Shown here: piece by piece, positions 46,761 to 59,977 of the stretch
Numbering within the stretch: the stretch's first letter is position 1
How the letters are laid out: every line of letters starts with the position of its first letter
Origin: Antilocapra americana
Lineage: Eukaryota; Chordata; Mammalia; Artiodactyla; Antilocapridae
Length of the DNA stretch: 64,000 nucleotides
NCBI GenBank assembly: GCA_007570785.1
Contig: ML660774.1
Location: 641,309-705,308, forward strand
Direction of reading: 5' to 3'
Position numbers and translations under genes: made by a program
The notes under the pieces: model-generated
Told to the model about the DNA's origin: nothing
Seen by the model: the letters and a program-made list of their open reading frames with translations, nothing else
Database searches by the model: none

Positions 46761-47872
46761 TTTTTGCCTTTTGACCTCGAACAGTACGCAGTGTAGAAGT
46801 AATGACAAAAACATGAGTAACATACACAGATGCGATGAGATACATACAGATGAGTAAGTTATTTAGTAAGCATTTGTTGATGAGTGTAGTATATACATGT
46901 TTACATGTGTTTGTAGTGTGCTTGTATGCTTCATTGGTAAAGTAAGGCTAATCCTACCACCAGCTTCATAGATGGTTTTGTGAGTATTAAGTGAGACAAT
47001 GTGTGCTTGGACCTGAAGTAGGAATGGCTCAATGATTCTCAAGTGTTATGAGCTGGACATTATAGAACACATAAACCTGCCTAAAAGACTCTCACAATCC
47101 AGTTTCCCATGCAACTTTTATAGAGCCCTAAAAATCTGTGCAAGGACAGAGTAAATACAGTCATTGCTGTGGGTATTCAAGAAGCAAAAGGTGCCTGCGG
47201 TGCTTGGACAAGACAAGGGCAGGAGAAAGACCTCCGTCTGAACTCTGGGAAATGGACAGGCCTTTGGAAAGGCAAAAAGAAAGGAAATTTATTTTAAGCC
47301 AGGCCGGAATAGAAACAAGATACAGAGCAGGAAGTGAGCTTGGTCTTTAGGGAATCAGACTTTGTGAAACAGACTTGGAGAAGAATGGGAAGCCAAACAA
47401 GAAAGGAAGGCTGATGCCGGGTGACAGAGGTGGAAAATCGGTGACCGGTTCTTTGAGAAGTTGAAAGTCACTGGAGGTGTCTGGTCAGGGGAATGAAATG
47501 ATGCCCTTTAAAGCTTACTTGTGACATTACACAGGAACTGGAGACACATTTGGTACAAGAAAGACAGTACTGAAACCACTGCATGAAATCAGAAAGCCAC
47601 GCAGGATGAAGTGGAGGGGGATGGTGCTGACAGAAATGCAACGGTCAGTCTAGGTTGGAGTGGCTGTCTCCCCTCTCCCCTAGAACAAGCAACAGCATCT
47701 GGGTATGATACAAGGAAAAGAAGTAATGGGTGACAACTGCATGACTTCAAGGCCGCAAAGAATGTGAAAGATCATTCCTATGAATCATGTGGAGGTAAAT
47801 AAGAAGACCCAATACATCTTTGATTCTGTACCTATTACATCTAAAATGGTTATAAATAAACACAGTTATATA
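46761..47872. other. Intron 4 sequence, old repeat suspected
   Basis: 46.93-47.01 kb resembles a sense MIR piece. 47.2-47.65 kb is purine-rich and resembles an old dispersed repeat I cannot name. Confidence 0.35.
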
Positions 47873-47875
47873 AAA

Positions 47876-48093
47876 AGGTGGCACTAGTGGTAAAGAACCC
47901 GCTTGCCAGTGCAGGAGACTTAAGAGATGTGGGTTCAATCCTTGGGTGGGGAAGATCCCCTGAGGAGGAAATGGCAACCCACTCTAGTATTCTTGCCTGG
48001 GGAATCCCATGGACAGAGGGGCCCGGTGGGCTACAGTCCATGGGGCTGCAGAGTCAGACAGGACTAAAGTGACTTAGCATGCATGCACGCATA
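47876..48093 (+). mobile_element. Bov-tA SINE
   Basis: 'ggtggcactagtggtaaaga' to 'aaagtgacttagcatgcatg'. Confidence 0.92.
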
Positions 48094-49314
48094 TAAAAGG
48101 GACTTTGATAAAATATTAATTATAAGTCAGCAAAATGCTCAGATCTTGCATTGTAATTCTGGAAACCATTACCACAGAGATAATGACTGATGTGCTTACA
48201 TTAGATGCTTGCCAAGAGATACAAGTGACTAGAATTCCCAGGACTGCGTGAATGAAATCTACTACTTCAGGGAGCCATTGTCTGCACTTGCGTCAGCGTG
48301 AATTTATTCACAGATGCCTGTAAGATCTTTTTCTTTCTGTCAGTCAAGAGTTTTACCTAAAGTGTCTCTGGAAAGATAAGGACTCCTGCCTCTCACACTA
48401 AGTAAAGCAGCATGAAGAGATGCAACAAGGAAAACTGTCATCAGCACACCACGCTTACAGTCAAGTCCCCTAAAAGGGAAGGTTCTGAAAAAAGGTTTTG
48501 GTAATGTATATGTTTGCTCATCAATTTATTTATACTTCTGTTATAATGTTGGAGTTATACAAGGTTTATTGACATGCCCATTCCATATGGCCCGCCATCC
48601 TAAAGAACAAAGTGTCGGACTCTCTTCTGGGGAGAGGAAGTTCCTAGACCTCAGGTGGCGGTGCTTAACGATTCGTTATAAACCGTTCCTAGAGTCAATC
48701 CATTATGCTCTATCCAGGCTCTTTATGAGATCTAATGAAGCATATGGTGCTGTAAATGCTAAACCATAAAACCGACTGAAAAATAGGGTGGGAAATAATA
48801 TTGAATTGAATATGAAATAATATTAAGAAAAATTATTAAAAGTATTAATATTCTAATATTCAATCCTTGTGGAAATAAAAACTATGAATTGATATGTTGA
48901 AAAAAACTAGTTGAGATGGAAGAAAGGCAACTTAATGCTATAAAAGATATAAAATAATATATTCATGTTTACTTTTTGTTTTGGGCCCAAAATCTTAAGA
49001 CTCACATGTTTTTCGTTTTAACATCCATCTATTGAATTTGCACACTTGATTGTATGAGTGTTAAATTTTGGTGGCATGTGTGTCTTTCCACAGAAATACT
49101 TATTTTATATGGTAAGCTATTTTGTCTATAATGTAGGTTTTCCTCTTTCAGTTTAATTTTATGTTTACGGTGCATTTTCAAATTTGTCTTCTGTTTTACT
49201 TGATAAAGAAAGATAGCACATTTCACAAAAATTCTTTTAATCAACTGTGTTTACTTGGAAAAAATTTTATGTTAGCAGAGGATGCAGAAAAAAGCAGATC
49301 AAAGTCATACTCAC

Positions 49315-49466
49315 TGTGGTAGTGCTGCTGGCAGGGAGCGTCTAATAATTGAATGGACTTGTCTGTAAACATCCAGCTTAGACATGCATCGGCAGGAGGT
49401 GTGATTGGCAAAACTGATTGTTACTGGTTTGGGGCCTTGAGAGAGAGGCACTGTAATTTCAAACAA
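49315..49466 (-). CDS. VEGFC: VEGFC exon 4: end of VEGF domain and C-terminal processing site
   Basis: Fifty full codons plus CA of a split Gln, encoding residues 185-235. The acceptor reads TTTGTAG before TTG and the donor is CA followed by GTGAGT. It starts LFEITVPLSQ, carries the second sequon (NHTS, Asn205) and the CRC cysteines (209 and 211) that close the knot, then reaches HSIIRRSLPA. By homology the dibasic Arg226-Arg227/Ser228 site is where proprotein convertases cut between the VEGF domain and the C-terminal propeptide. The site is intact. The domain structure says the product is a secreted proprotein that is cut intracellularly and then further activated at its N-terminal propeptide outside the cell; that second site is encoded upstream of this window. 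The nearest coding neighbours are exon 3 (12.8 kb upstream) and exon 5 (7.6 kb downstream). Confidence 0.97.
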
Positions 49467-49499
49467 CTACAAAGAAGGGACAAAAAGAAGAAACATTAT

Positions 49500-51300
49500 A
49501 TAGAGACTATAAAGCATTTCTGTGATAAATGATGGAGCCCCAAAAGAGCAAGCTTAACTCTTCATGATTAGGGAGTGCCACATAATGTATGCAGGATGCT
49601 ACAGTTTTTTATGATTACAAGTAAAAACTGTTTTGTGTCGAATCAGTATCCTTTATCAGAACAGTAAACAGTCCATGTGCTTATCTCATGCCACTGTTAT
49701 TAAGCATATTGGAATTCTGATAACCAACTGATGATTACAGAGATGTGGCAGACCAGTGAGTTCAAGGAAGAAAGGACTCTTTCAGCCTTAGATTTTTCCA
49801 GGGGGTTAAAAAATGGCACAGATACAAATATCTTTGTGATATAGGAGCAAAGCTATTGGCCACAAAACCTGAAAATGTCTGGTTAAACCTTATTTTCTAT
49901 AACTTGAGTACATAGACATAAAATACCTAGATGTAAGATTGATTTTCATTCCAAATGAAATTTCAACTTCAAAGTAGCTTTACATTTTCTGATATATCTT
50001 ATGAGTTTATTCTGTTTAAAAGAAAGATGCATTCATTAATAGGTAAAGCATCATTTCTGCTGTTTTGACAAAAGCATTACGAAAATATAAGCATAGAATA
50101 CGGTAGGACATCATACATGAGGGTAGATTAGAGTCTCAAATTTTATTTAAAATCTTATTCTGAATGCCTTATTAATGGAGAAGTTCAGTTTTTCTCTTCC
50201 TTCCACAATGTTTTAAGTCGAATATACAAGTAAATTAGTGATGAAGTAAAATTAAGGATTTAAATCCCAAAGTTTCTTAAAATCTAAATTATGATCAGTA
50301 ATAATGGTAAAAGTGAAATCCTGGCCATTACCTGCTTGAAAATATCAGTTCACAGTAATTTAACTACAGTCACACCACATGTTATTTGGGATCTTTATGG
50401 ATGTTTGAGTAGCGCTAAAAAAGACAACACACTCAAGAGCCTTGTGAATCCATCTTCTGCTGGAATTTCATGGCAACCATTAAAGATCATGGCAAATATT
50501 TAGGGAATAGAATTAGTTGCCCATTTTGTTCATGCCTAGAGGGAGATTTATTGAAATGAAGTTTGAAGTATGAAATACAGAAATACTTAAATAATAAATG
50601 TACATTTTCTTCACTTGAAATGTGCTTATTATATATTCATGTAAAACTTCAGCTACTTTCTTAGCATCAGCCCCTTGGGAGGAGTTTGGGCACAGGCTCA
50701 CATCCAGAGAGGGCACTTTATCAGCCACACTGATTAGTTGTATGATCTTGGAAACGTCATTTAAGCTTCTCGAAGCTGAATATTTCTTTTAAAATCAGTC
50801 AATTCAGGACAACATTTCACCCATTAGTTCATGGGACTGTTTTAAAAATTATATAAGCTCATGTATATGATTGTGATATGTATTTCGATTGCTCTGTAGA
50901 TGTGAGTTATTTGTATACATTCTCAAGAATTTAGATATTTTCCAGAGTACTTTCTATCCTGTATAGATAATCTCAACATATCCCAGTATTATAATTTTGA
51001 CCAGTTTCATCTTTAAAAAGACATTTGTTTATGCAGTTTGGATGAAACCGTTTTTAGGTAAAATACCACATTGGAAGAAATCTTTTGCACTATGCTTATT
51101 TTAAGAGAAGATAATTCTGTACTATCTATATATACTATAGTTTTTCTACTTCTTATAACATCTCTGGACCCTACATTAGGAACCAGCATTATAGAAAAAA
51201 TATAAAGTAGTTTAGAAAATAAGCTAAACTCATTTAATTTTATTTAATTTTTATATTTACAAATTAATTAAACCTTGTCATAGTGGAAATGATAGGAAGA
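49500..51300. other. Intron 3 sequence, nothing recognised
   Basis: A weak sense MIR hint at 50745-50860 ('tgtatgatcttggaaacgtc'). Confidence 0.45.
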
Positions 51301-51331
51301 TGTATAGGTCAGTTCACAAAAACCTAAAAAT

Positions 51332-51353
51332 TTATGTCTAATATTAGACATAA
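51332..51353. repeat. 22-bp perfect palindrome
   Basis: The 22 bases read identically on both strands: half-site ttatgtctaat and its complement with no spacer. A further five A/T pairs follow after one mismatch. Confidence 0.95.
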
Positions 51354-51399
51354 TTTTTATGTACCCAGATATATGTACCCAGAGCTTAGGAGAGCCACT

Positions 51400-54065
51400 T
51401 AAAGGCCACTGGCATTAAGACTGGAATTAAAGTCTTGGGCATTGATGACAATACTTGGTGAGATCATTCTGAATGAAAACAGAACATGTCTAATAACCTG
51501 GGCAGCAGGGAACATGTAAAAGATGAAAAAAGATACACGAACTAGTAAACATGCCTGGGAAGAAGTATGACCTGACGTGGAGAACCAGGAGGGGGTACTG
51601 TTGAGTGGAGGGAAGTAAAAGAAAGAGAGGGGACCCTATGTGGTCACAGGGTCAAACATCCTCAAGTGTGATAAGGACTGAGTGGAGATAACTGGGTACC
51701 AGGGCAGCTCTGCGGGCTGTAGTGGGCAGGGGTCAAAGGGCAGGAGCAGGTAGGGATGGAGAACAATAAAGGTTGCCTTATATGACTGGAGAGGGAGGGA
51801 TCAGACATTTCAGACCACAAGGGCATTTCTGCTTAGAAATAAATGCATACAAAAAACTGCAAGATCTGGCATTATCTCAAGTGACACAAGGCAGAACAAG
51901 GCCTGATACTGAAGGATAAGGCACCATTTGAGATAACAGCTGTTGGCAGAAGAGTGAATGACCGTTTCCCACCCCCAGACCGACCCCAGCCACATCCTTC
52001 CTCCATCCGATGACTGTGGCAACACCAGGTTCCACCCTGGCATGACCTCCAAAGGGGAGAGAGCACAGCAGAGGAGCATTATCAGTGATCACGTACAGAC
52101 TTCAGCCCTTTCTGGGTGGATAATGTCTACAACCAGGACCCACCCCAAAGCACCAGGTGTGTACCAGGGAACAGAAGACTGTTCCAGTAAGACAGAGATC
52201 AGGAAAAGGCACACTGAGACGCATCTTCCCAGTGAAGTAAGCCTGGCCCTATACTTTCAAATGGTGGAAGGGATTCTGGTTGGTGAATATACCAGCTATA
52301 AGGAGAAAAGGACAGGTGAAGGGGCACTAAAAAAAAAACACAAAAAACAAAATCAAAAGTCACTACAGAGAACTGTGTATTTCCTCTAAATTAAAAATTT
52401 TCATAAGCATTAGAACTGTGGAGGAGTTTGGGAGAATTATTCATACTTAAGGAAAATAAAAATTTAATGATTGATGTTATCGGAAAGTTTCTTGTTTGAC
52501 TCTACATAGGTAATTGGCCAACTGAATTAAGTTAATTTGATCAAAAGGAAGAAATAGGCTGAAAATTAAAGTAAAACACCTTTTCTTCTCTTAAAATACA
52601 TTTTTTACCTCCAAATTTTGACCTGAGAGTTTCCAGGTGGTTTCCTTAATTCTCTACTTGATTGTGCCAGCATGGAAAAAATTTAAGGGCCCAGAGAAAG
52701 ATGGCTTTGACCAATATTAAAAGGAGAAAGATTTTTGATAATTAGCTTTATTCATCCATCGATTTTAGAAAAATTAGAAACATTCCATGGGATGTATTGC
52801 AGGTATGGGCATTAAGGAGTAATTGTACCTATGCCAGCTGAAGATAACAGTTTGATCAATCAATGACTGAAAATCACTGGTAAGCAAAACTAACAATAAG
52901 AGTGAATTTGGAAAATAAATCTCTGTATATGTATAATGAGATTAGGTTAGAATTATGAATATACCAAATGATTTACCACAAATGGTGCCGGTAAACAGGA
53001 ACCTGCAGTTTAATCCCTTTATGGAATCTCTGCCTGCTCTTTATATAACGGCTGAAACCAACACAGTGACTGTAATTCTCTTTCAAGAGTTAAGGTGTGT
53101 CCAAACACATTAGTGTTTGAAACAATAGATTCTTTATACTTTAATACAGTAAAAATCTTTGTACTATTGTCAGACGGTTTTGTGCTTTCATGTGTGTACA
53201 GCAGTACTTTCTATTTTAAATTTAAACTCACAGAGTGCAAAGTTGATGCACTATGCTCAGTTTTAGCTAATAATTCTATGAATATACATATACCTAGTAG
53301 ATACTAATTGATGATGATAATTATAACTTGGTATTTTGAGCATGAGTTTCCCAAAATAGTTTGGATGTCATGCAGTTAATTGTTCTTGAACAATGGATGT
53401 TTAGCTTGTATATAATTTGGCACCTAAATAATAATAAAACTCACCATGGGGATTAATGCTATACTATCAGTATATGCCTTTCACTAAGGGTCATTGGTTT
53501 GAGAAGATCAAAAGAATTTACATAAAGATGGCATTTAAACATGGATGGACATTGAAAACTTTTTTGATTGTGTATTCAGTAAAACTGCAATAAACAAGAG
53601 GAAATGACAAACATTTCCAACTGAGAGGTCCTCATCTGCTATCAACTGGAATTCTTTAATAAGAATATTTAATGGTTCATTCCCACCAACAAGAATGGAC
53701 TTAAAATAAAGCTTGGAACAACAGGTTGTTTACCCCAGCGTAGCAATAGTTGTAAAGCAACAATTCCTATTTCTACTTCTCTTGCAGGCTATGTAAGAAA
53801 AAGGTATAGAATTTCCTTTTTTGAGAAGATCCTGGATTACAGGTTAGTGCCAAATTCTAAAGAATGTTTGAATATTTGGCTACAAATATGACACACACAA
53901 AAAATGCCTTCCTTTACAACATCTTTTTATCTCAAAATATGACCAGTTTCTCTTCAGAGACTACAATCTCACTACCGTATTTAATTTAAATATTCCAACT
54001 TTGAGCCTGTTAATTAAGTGTAGACACAATCTGTAGCCCCAGAAAGCATGGCTAATAACTGCCAA
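51400..54065. other. Intron 3 sequence, no gene supported
   Basis: 51.5-52.3 kb is GC-richer with a 143-codon plus-strand frame (51958-52389). It has no recognisable domain and ends in a lysine-rich A-run translation, so it is not called a gene. The rest is AT-rich. Confidence 0.45.
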
Positions 54066-54071
54066 GAAAGT

Positions 54072-54280
54072 GAAGTGAAGTCACGCAGTCGTGTCCGACT
54101 CTTTGTGACCCCATGAACTGTAGCCTACCAGGTTCCTCCATCCATGGGATTTTCCAGGCAAGAACACTGGAGTGGGTTGCCATCTCCTTCTCCAGGGGAT
54201 CTTCCTGACCCAGGGATTGAACCTAGGTCTCCCGCATTGTAGGCAGACGCTTTACCACCTGAGCCACCAATACGGCTTAA
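54072..54280 (-). mobile_element. Bov-tA SINE
   Basis: 'gtgaagtcacgcagtcgtgt' to 'ctgagccaccaatacggctt', in the same orientation as VEGFC. Confidence 0.92.
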
Positions 54281-54299
54281 AGACTAAGAACTGAAAAAT

Positions 54300-57200
54300 C
54301 CAATAGAAAAACTACACAACATTTAAACAAATCATCCTCCAAATAGGAAAGAGGAAAATTGAGGGTTTATTTTTAACCTTTCAACTGAGTATACTAACCG
54401 TATGGCCAAGCATGAAGAGGCTATGGAACTTGAGTTAGGTCTGGGAAGACAGCAGGTCCTAATAGATTGACATCTGATACTGAATTCATTTTACATGTTT
54501 TTATACATACAATGTACATACAGTAATACAGTTAAAATTAAAATGCCAATTCAAGAGTTTTAGAGTTACTGAATAAAACCTATGGACGTGATCCATACCT
54601 TAAGTTGGAAAAAGTGTTGTGTCTAACAGATGCATTAATTTTCTGCTGAAGGCAAATGTTATTCTTAAAGAAACTTCTGATAACTGGTATTGGTCTAGAG
54701 TTCTTTTCTTACATCTGGATAAAACCTGATTTCCAACAACTGTTCTTGCCAAATACTACTTAGCTAAAGATTCAAAACAAATTGCGGCTCCACTTGTTAA
54801 ATACATATGAATGTAATAAATTAATCCTTCAGACTGTTAGTGTTCTGTTTAATTAATGGAAGAACTATCCCTGTCAGCAGTGCAAAATAATCCTTTCACT
54901 CTGCTGCTGCAGTTTACTGGGATTAAGTGCCCTTTGCAGTGCAAGACAATTTTAGGAAACATTTACTTTAACTCCAACAACATATCTGTAGCAGTTTTGC
55001 TAATCTATATGCTTAATTTCTTTATAAAATAACAAAAAAAACCCAGAATGGCTGTTTATTTTTAAGATGGCAATATGGAATTTTAAATAATGTGGTTCTT
55101 GTACATGAGAATGAGGAAAGGAAGTTTAGCGCCCAGACTGAGCCGCTTCTTCTGTCGGCACGAATGAACGTGCGTTGTTTCTTTGGTTCTAACTCCAAGA
55201 TGTCCACGGGAAACCCATGGATTTAGCAATTCTTTCTTCATTCCTATCTTCAGTGAAGCTGCTTAATGACAATACCAACATTCAAGTAACTTTTTATCCA
55301 AATGTTGGCTCAAAAGCAGATGCCTTCTGCTTCTGCTTTTGCCATCAAATAATTTACATTCCACAAAATCTGGCTTCTACTTTTTGGCTATGTGTCTTAA
55401 ACATACAACTTATCAAGAGAAAATACACTTGGAACATATGTTTAGGAGCGAGGTCAAGAGGACATCCGAGCTGTGCAACTTTTCAAAGTTGCTGAGATAT
55501 TATTCGGGAAGGACTTTGGAGCAGTTGTTATCAATTAGCTCACTCTGGAATGCTTAGTGCATGTGGTTTTACTTTTCAGCTCACGGCTGGCTTCCTCACA
55601 CACGCTGATAACCTGCCCTTCATGAGGCACCATAAAAATGCTCTATAAAGTTTCTACTAAAAACTTGGGTTTTACATTACTTAAGGTACATTGTCCTTAC
55701 AGTTTATATGATTCTAGTTGGTGATTTGGTGCCAAAAGATGTCTGGAATTCCTGCAACGAAACAAAAACTTTTTTTTTTCTTCAGAAAATATTAATAAGA
55801 AACTTCCTTTTATGGTTGAAAACAATCATCACATGCTTCCATTTATACTACTCTGAAAACATAATAAAACAGATAATTACATTAGCAAAAATGTCAAGGA
55901 CAGAAACAGTGCCTTTAGGAGTTTCATGTCTTGCTCTCCCTGGTTTGTTAACCTTCTTGATAGGTACCACATAGTAGGTGCTTCACCACACTTGCTTAAT
56001 TGAATTAAAATTCAAATTCTCCCTTTTACTATAAAAAAAAATCTGAGTGGATTCTTCAGGTTGGAGAAGGGCATGAAGTTACAAAACCAAAGAGAAACAG
56101 ATGGGACTATCAATGACTGAATATTGGCTATCCCTCAGCATTGGCTTTCAGTCTTCCCTCCTGACAGAAGAATTCTCTAAGCAGTAACAACCACACCAAG
56201 GCTCCCCTAACCACTCATCCACATGAGGTTTCTTCCCAGATCTATAGCTGAAGATCCAATCACTGCTGTAGGAATCTTCCTCTGGTATCTCTACCTACTT
56301 ACCACTCACATGCTTCAAAATCAGCCTATTTAAAACTCTACCTTTGACCTCAAATCTGTTCCCTTTTATCTAAGGATTTACTCTATTTAGTGCCCAGTGT
56401 TTACTGCATACTAACTTTTGCACTGGTATGCCCCATAGTGATAACCAAACACAGTCTTGCTTTCTCAGGGTTTAGAGCATGGGGAACAAAACGATCTGAC
56501 TGATAAGGTGACGACGCTATGTTGGATGAGCAATAAAGGCTGCTACTGAAACATAGGACAAGATGCTGTGAAGATGACATGTATGTCCAGGCCTGAGGAT
56601 GAGTAGAAATTAGCTAGATCAGTGGGGATACGGAGTGGTGTGTAAGGAGATGTTTCAAACACAAAGAACAGTTTATCTGTACATTTGCTGTATGCTGGCA
56701 TAGTGTCAATAAGCAATGTTACTGGAGAGTTTTGAGCAGTGTCAGATTTATCATTTAGCAAGAAGAAACACTGCTATAATGTGGCAAAGGGATTGAAGGG
56801 AAGTAGGAAGAGGGCTTTGACATCCGTTTGCAGCTAGTCCCTGCCTAACAGTCCAGGGATGTGGTCCAGACCAGAGTGAGGTCAGCTGATTAAAGGCACT
56901 GGCAGGCCCCAGAGATGTTGGAAAGGTAGATTTAACAGGAATCTCTGAGTGGGCTGTTAGTGAAAGGAAGAAAACTCGAATCAACCGACTAATAAAAGAA
57001 TGGCATCATTTACTGAGACAGAGAATACTGAAGGAAGAAATAGATTTATTGACTTGTTTATTTGTGAAGATGGGGTTGGGGGCAGGGAGAGGATGGGAGC
57101 TGGTGTGTGAGGGCTGGGATCTGGTGTGACACAGACTGACTCTGTCTGTCTGGGGAAAGCCCAGCCACAAGGGTGAGTAGGTTGTGGGGAAACCACAAGA

Positions 57201-57785
57201 GAAGCCTGAGGTGGAGATGAAGATCTGGGGGAGAGATCCCCAGACGAGCAGAGAGAGAAGATGAGGAGGGAGAGCATGAGCAGTCAGAGGAGGGTGCCCC
57301 GGGATAGAACCCAGAAGACTAATTACCTCCTTCCCAACTGACTTCAAAGTTTTAATTCCAAATTTCTGCAAATCTTTTAAAAATTGAAGTGCTGAAATAA
57401 AAACTACCCCACTATTTACAGTTACACAGTTAAAAACTGCTGCTTTACAGATCAGAATTTATAAGAATTGTGAAAAGTGATTATTGTAAGTATCAGGTCT
57501 ATTGAAAAGGATCCAAACAAATGGGAAAGCAACATAAATCAACAACAATAAGCCAGACGGACTTAAAAAATGGTATAGCAAATTCCGATTGTTTTTCTTG
57601 TGAGCAGATAATAGGGAGGAAGCAGGTAAAATGAATAGCAGCAACATCATAAATGTATTATAAAATAATCCTAAATTCTGTGAAGTCTGGAGGTGAAAGA
57701 AGGTGAAATACAGCCAGAAGTATTTCCATATGATATAAAGTAGGCTTAATTTTCTTCCAGGAAAAAGATACCATATTTGATGTTT
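54300..57785. promoter_or_regulatory. Repeat-poor part of intron 3, candidate regulatory sequence
   Basis: 3.5 kb lacking any young ruminant retroposon. 54.85-55.70 kb reads as high-complexity, unique DNA with isolated CpGs (for example tctgtcggcacgaatgaacg). 57.0-57.3 kb is pyrimidine/purine-skewed. Function is inferred only from repeat exclusion. Confidence 0.25.
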
Positions 57786-57786
57786 A

Positions 57787-58157
57787 AGTACTGCTGCTGC
57801 TGCTGCTAAATTGCTTCAGTCATGTCCGACTCTGTGGGACCTCATAGATGGCAGCCCACCGGGCTCCCCCGTCCCTGGGATTCTCCAGGCAAGAACACTG
57901 GAGTGGGTTGCCATTTCCTTCTCCAATGCGTGAAAGTGAAGACGCTCAGTCGTGTCTGACTCTTAGCGACCCCATGGACTGCAGCCCACCAGGCTCCTCC
58001 GTCCCTGGGATTCTCCAGGCAAGAACACTGGAGTGGGTTGCCATTTCCTTCTCCAATGCATGAAAGTGAAGACGCTCAGTTGTGTCCGACTCTTCACGAT
58101 CCCACGGACTGCAGCCTACCAGGCTCCTCCGTCCATGGGATTCTGCAGGCTACTGGA
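57787..58157 (-). mobile_element. Bov-A SINE trimer, antisense
   Basis: Starts with (CTG)n, the complement of the AGC tail. Three Bov-A monomers follow. The junctions 'ccatttccttctccaatgc' at 57911 and 58041 are 130 bp apart and almost identical. Standard Bov-A2 is a dimer, so one unit is extra. Confidence 0.92.
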
Positions 58158-58159
58158 TT

Positions 58160-59910
58160 AAATTCTGTTTTACTTACACATAGCACTTAAACTTAGCACT
58201 AAACGCTCTTAGCCCCGGAGACTTAGAATTTCTGAAGCCTAACCCCCTTTAAGGCCTCCAATGTGGCAGAGCAGTTTGTATGCTGTGTATATACATACTT
58301 GTCCATACATAAATACCTTCACTCTGATACCAATTAGGTGAATATGTGACCTAATTAGACCAGAGACCTAATTAGAGAATAAATATGTAGTGGTCAAAGA
58401 AAACTGCTAATGGTTTGTTGACGACAAAATATATTTGTTTTGCTTACTAACAAAGAACTGATTTTCTGTTTCCCAAATTCAGACTTTTACTTAAGGGACT
58501 CCAACTTGGCACACATGTAAACACATATTTAGTAAGCTGATAGTAAGAGAAACAGAATGTTGACTTTTGCTTGTATTAAATATAAATGGGAAAAAAGGAG
58601 AATTTTCTCTCCTATTTGTTATAGAAATAGATCTTTTTAAAAGATACAGCTGCAAAAAAAAAAAAAAAAGGTACTCCCATCTATAGTATACACTTTTGGT
58701 TGGTAAAAGAATCATTTAAAAATTACACAAGTGAGTTAATCAACTGTTTTAATATTATTAATCATTAAGAAATTGTTTTAAAGTCTGATTGAACACTTAA
58801 CAATTAAGGGTTAGTGAACCAACTCCCTGAACTGTAGGGCAAATGCTGTGGATGTGTCTATATTTTCATTTTTTTCTGGTGAGAGGGTCCACAGTTTTGG
58901 GGGGGTCCTCTAAGGGGGTGTGCACTTCATCTGTGGTGGGCACTTGGATGATCAGTGCATGAAACAGACCTGTTTTTCCCTTTGTGGAGGTGACAGACAT
59001 TAATCAAATATGATGACCCTGTATCATAAAGTATGTAAGTTATAGTTGTTGCTTTGAAAGAAAAGTATTAGAGACCACAAAGAACTTTCAAGAGTACCGA
59101 GTGTAACCAAGTCAGAAAAATCTCCCCCATAACTTCCTGGACCCACGTGGTACTCGAATTGAGGTCTGAGGAGCTGCTATCTTATCGGGAGGAGACTAGA
59201 AGGCCAGGATGGCTCAGAGGTGTGTGCAAAGGTCTGGGGCGGAGGGGGAACTGAAGGAAGCTGAGAACACAGGGACCACAAAGAGGGAGGTCAAGGGAGA
59301 GTCGTGTTAGAGCATGCTGTGGAGGAAGGCAGAGGCAGTGATAGAGGATCTGGTCTCATTCTAGGAGCAACTGGGAATCACTGAAGGCCTCTTAATCTGG
59401 AAACCGATAACATCAGTTTTGTGTGTTGGAAAATATCCTCAGGAGCAGTGTAGAGCATGGATATGAAGCAGGGACGGGGAATTAGGGAGAGCAAAGAGGA
59501 TGATGTTTCCTAAGTTGGAAAGAGCATCAGAAGTATCTTGGATGACAGACATGAGACTTGGGACTTGAGACACTTAGGGGATAAAATTAACAAATTAACA
59601 TCTGATTTGGTGACAGTCCCATCAGAGACGGTTTCCTTCTTCTGACTAGAGATGACATCATGCAGTGAGAGGGGAAACTAGAAGACCAGGTGCTTTTTAT
59701 GGTGCTGTTGTTGCCTGGGGTTAGTTTGGTGTCTCGGAGAGAAAGCCTGACTGAGGAACTTTACACAAAAGGTTGGGCATGGGTATCTAAAGAATATATA
59801 TTTTGAACTATCTAATGTAAAGAGTAAAGTAATCACTAATGTTACTCTATAAAGCTTGAGACATTGTAAAGCCAGATTCGTTTTAAAACACTGTCTCTAA
59901 TTAAAGGAAG
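58160..59910. other. Intron 3 sequence, nothing certain
   Basis: 59.2-59.7 kb is purine-rich and resembles an unnamed old dispersed repeat; A-run at 58655-58670. Confidence 0.4.
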
Positions 59911-59911
59911 T

Positions 59912-59977
59912 TAGAAGAATTGTGGGGGATTAGTAATAAAATAGTAGAAGAATTGTGGGGGATTAGTAATGAAACAA
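59912..59977. repeat. 33-bp tandem duplication next to BovB
   Basis: The motif opening tagaagaattgtggggga occurs at 59912 and again at 59945 with only one or two differences, directly before the BovB sequence. Confidence 0.9.

Larger units (their letters stand above)
41687..49314 (-). other. VEGFC: VEGFC intron 4
   Basis: 7.6-kb intron, GTGAGT donor at 49314. Contains an old L1-like stretch near 42.0 kb, MIR fragments near 43.2 and 46.6 kb, Bov-tA copies at 44.27 and 47.88 kb, an old L1-like stretch at 44.5-44.99 kb and a BovB 3' end at 46.28 kb. Stretches 45.0-46.2 and 48.1-49.3 kb show nothing I recognise. Confidence 0.9.

Noticed and set aside
51958..52389. 143-codon frame in intron 3 as a nested gene
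   Set aside because: No recognisable domain, no Kozak or splice support seen, and a C-terminal lysine run from poly(A)-rich DNA.
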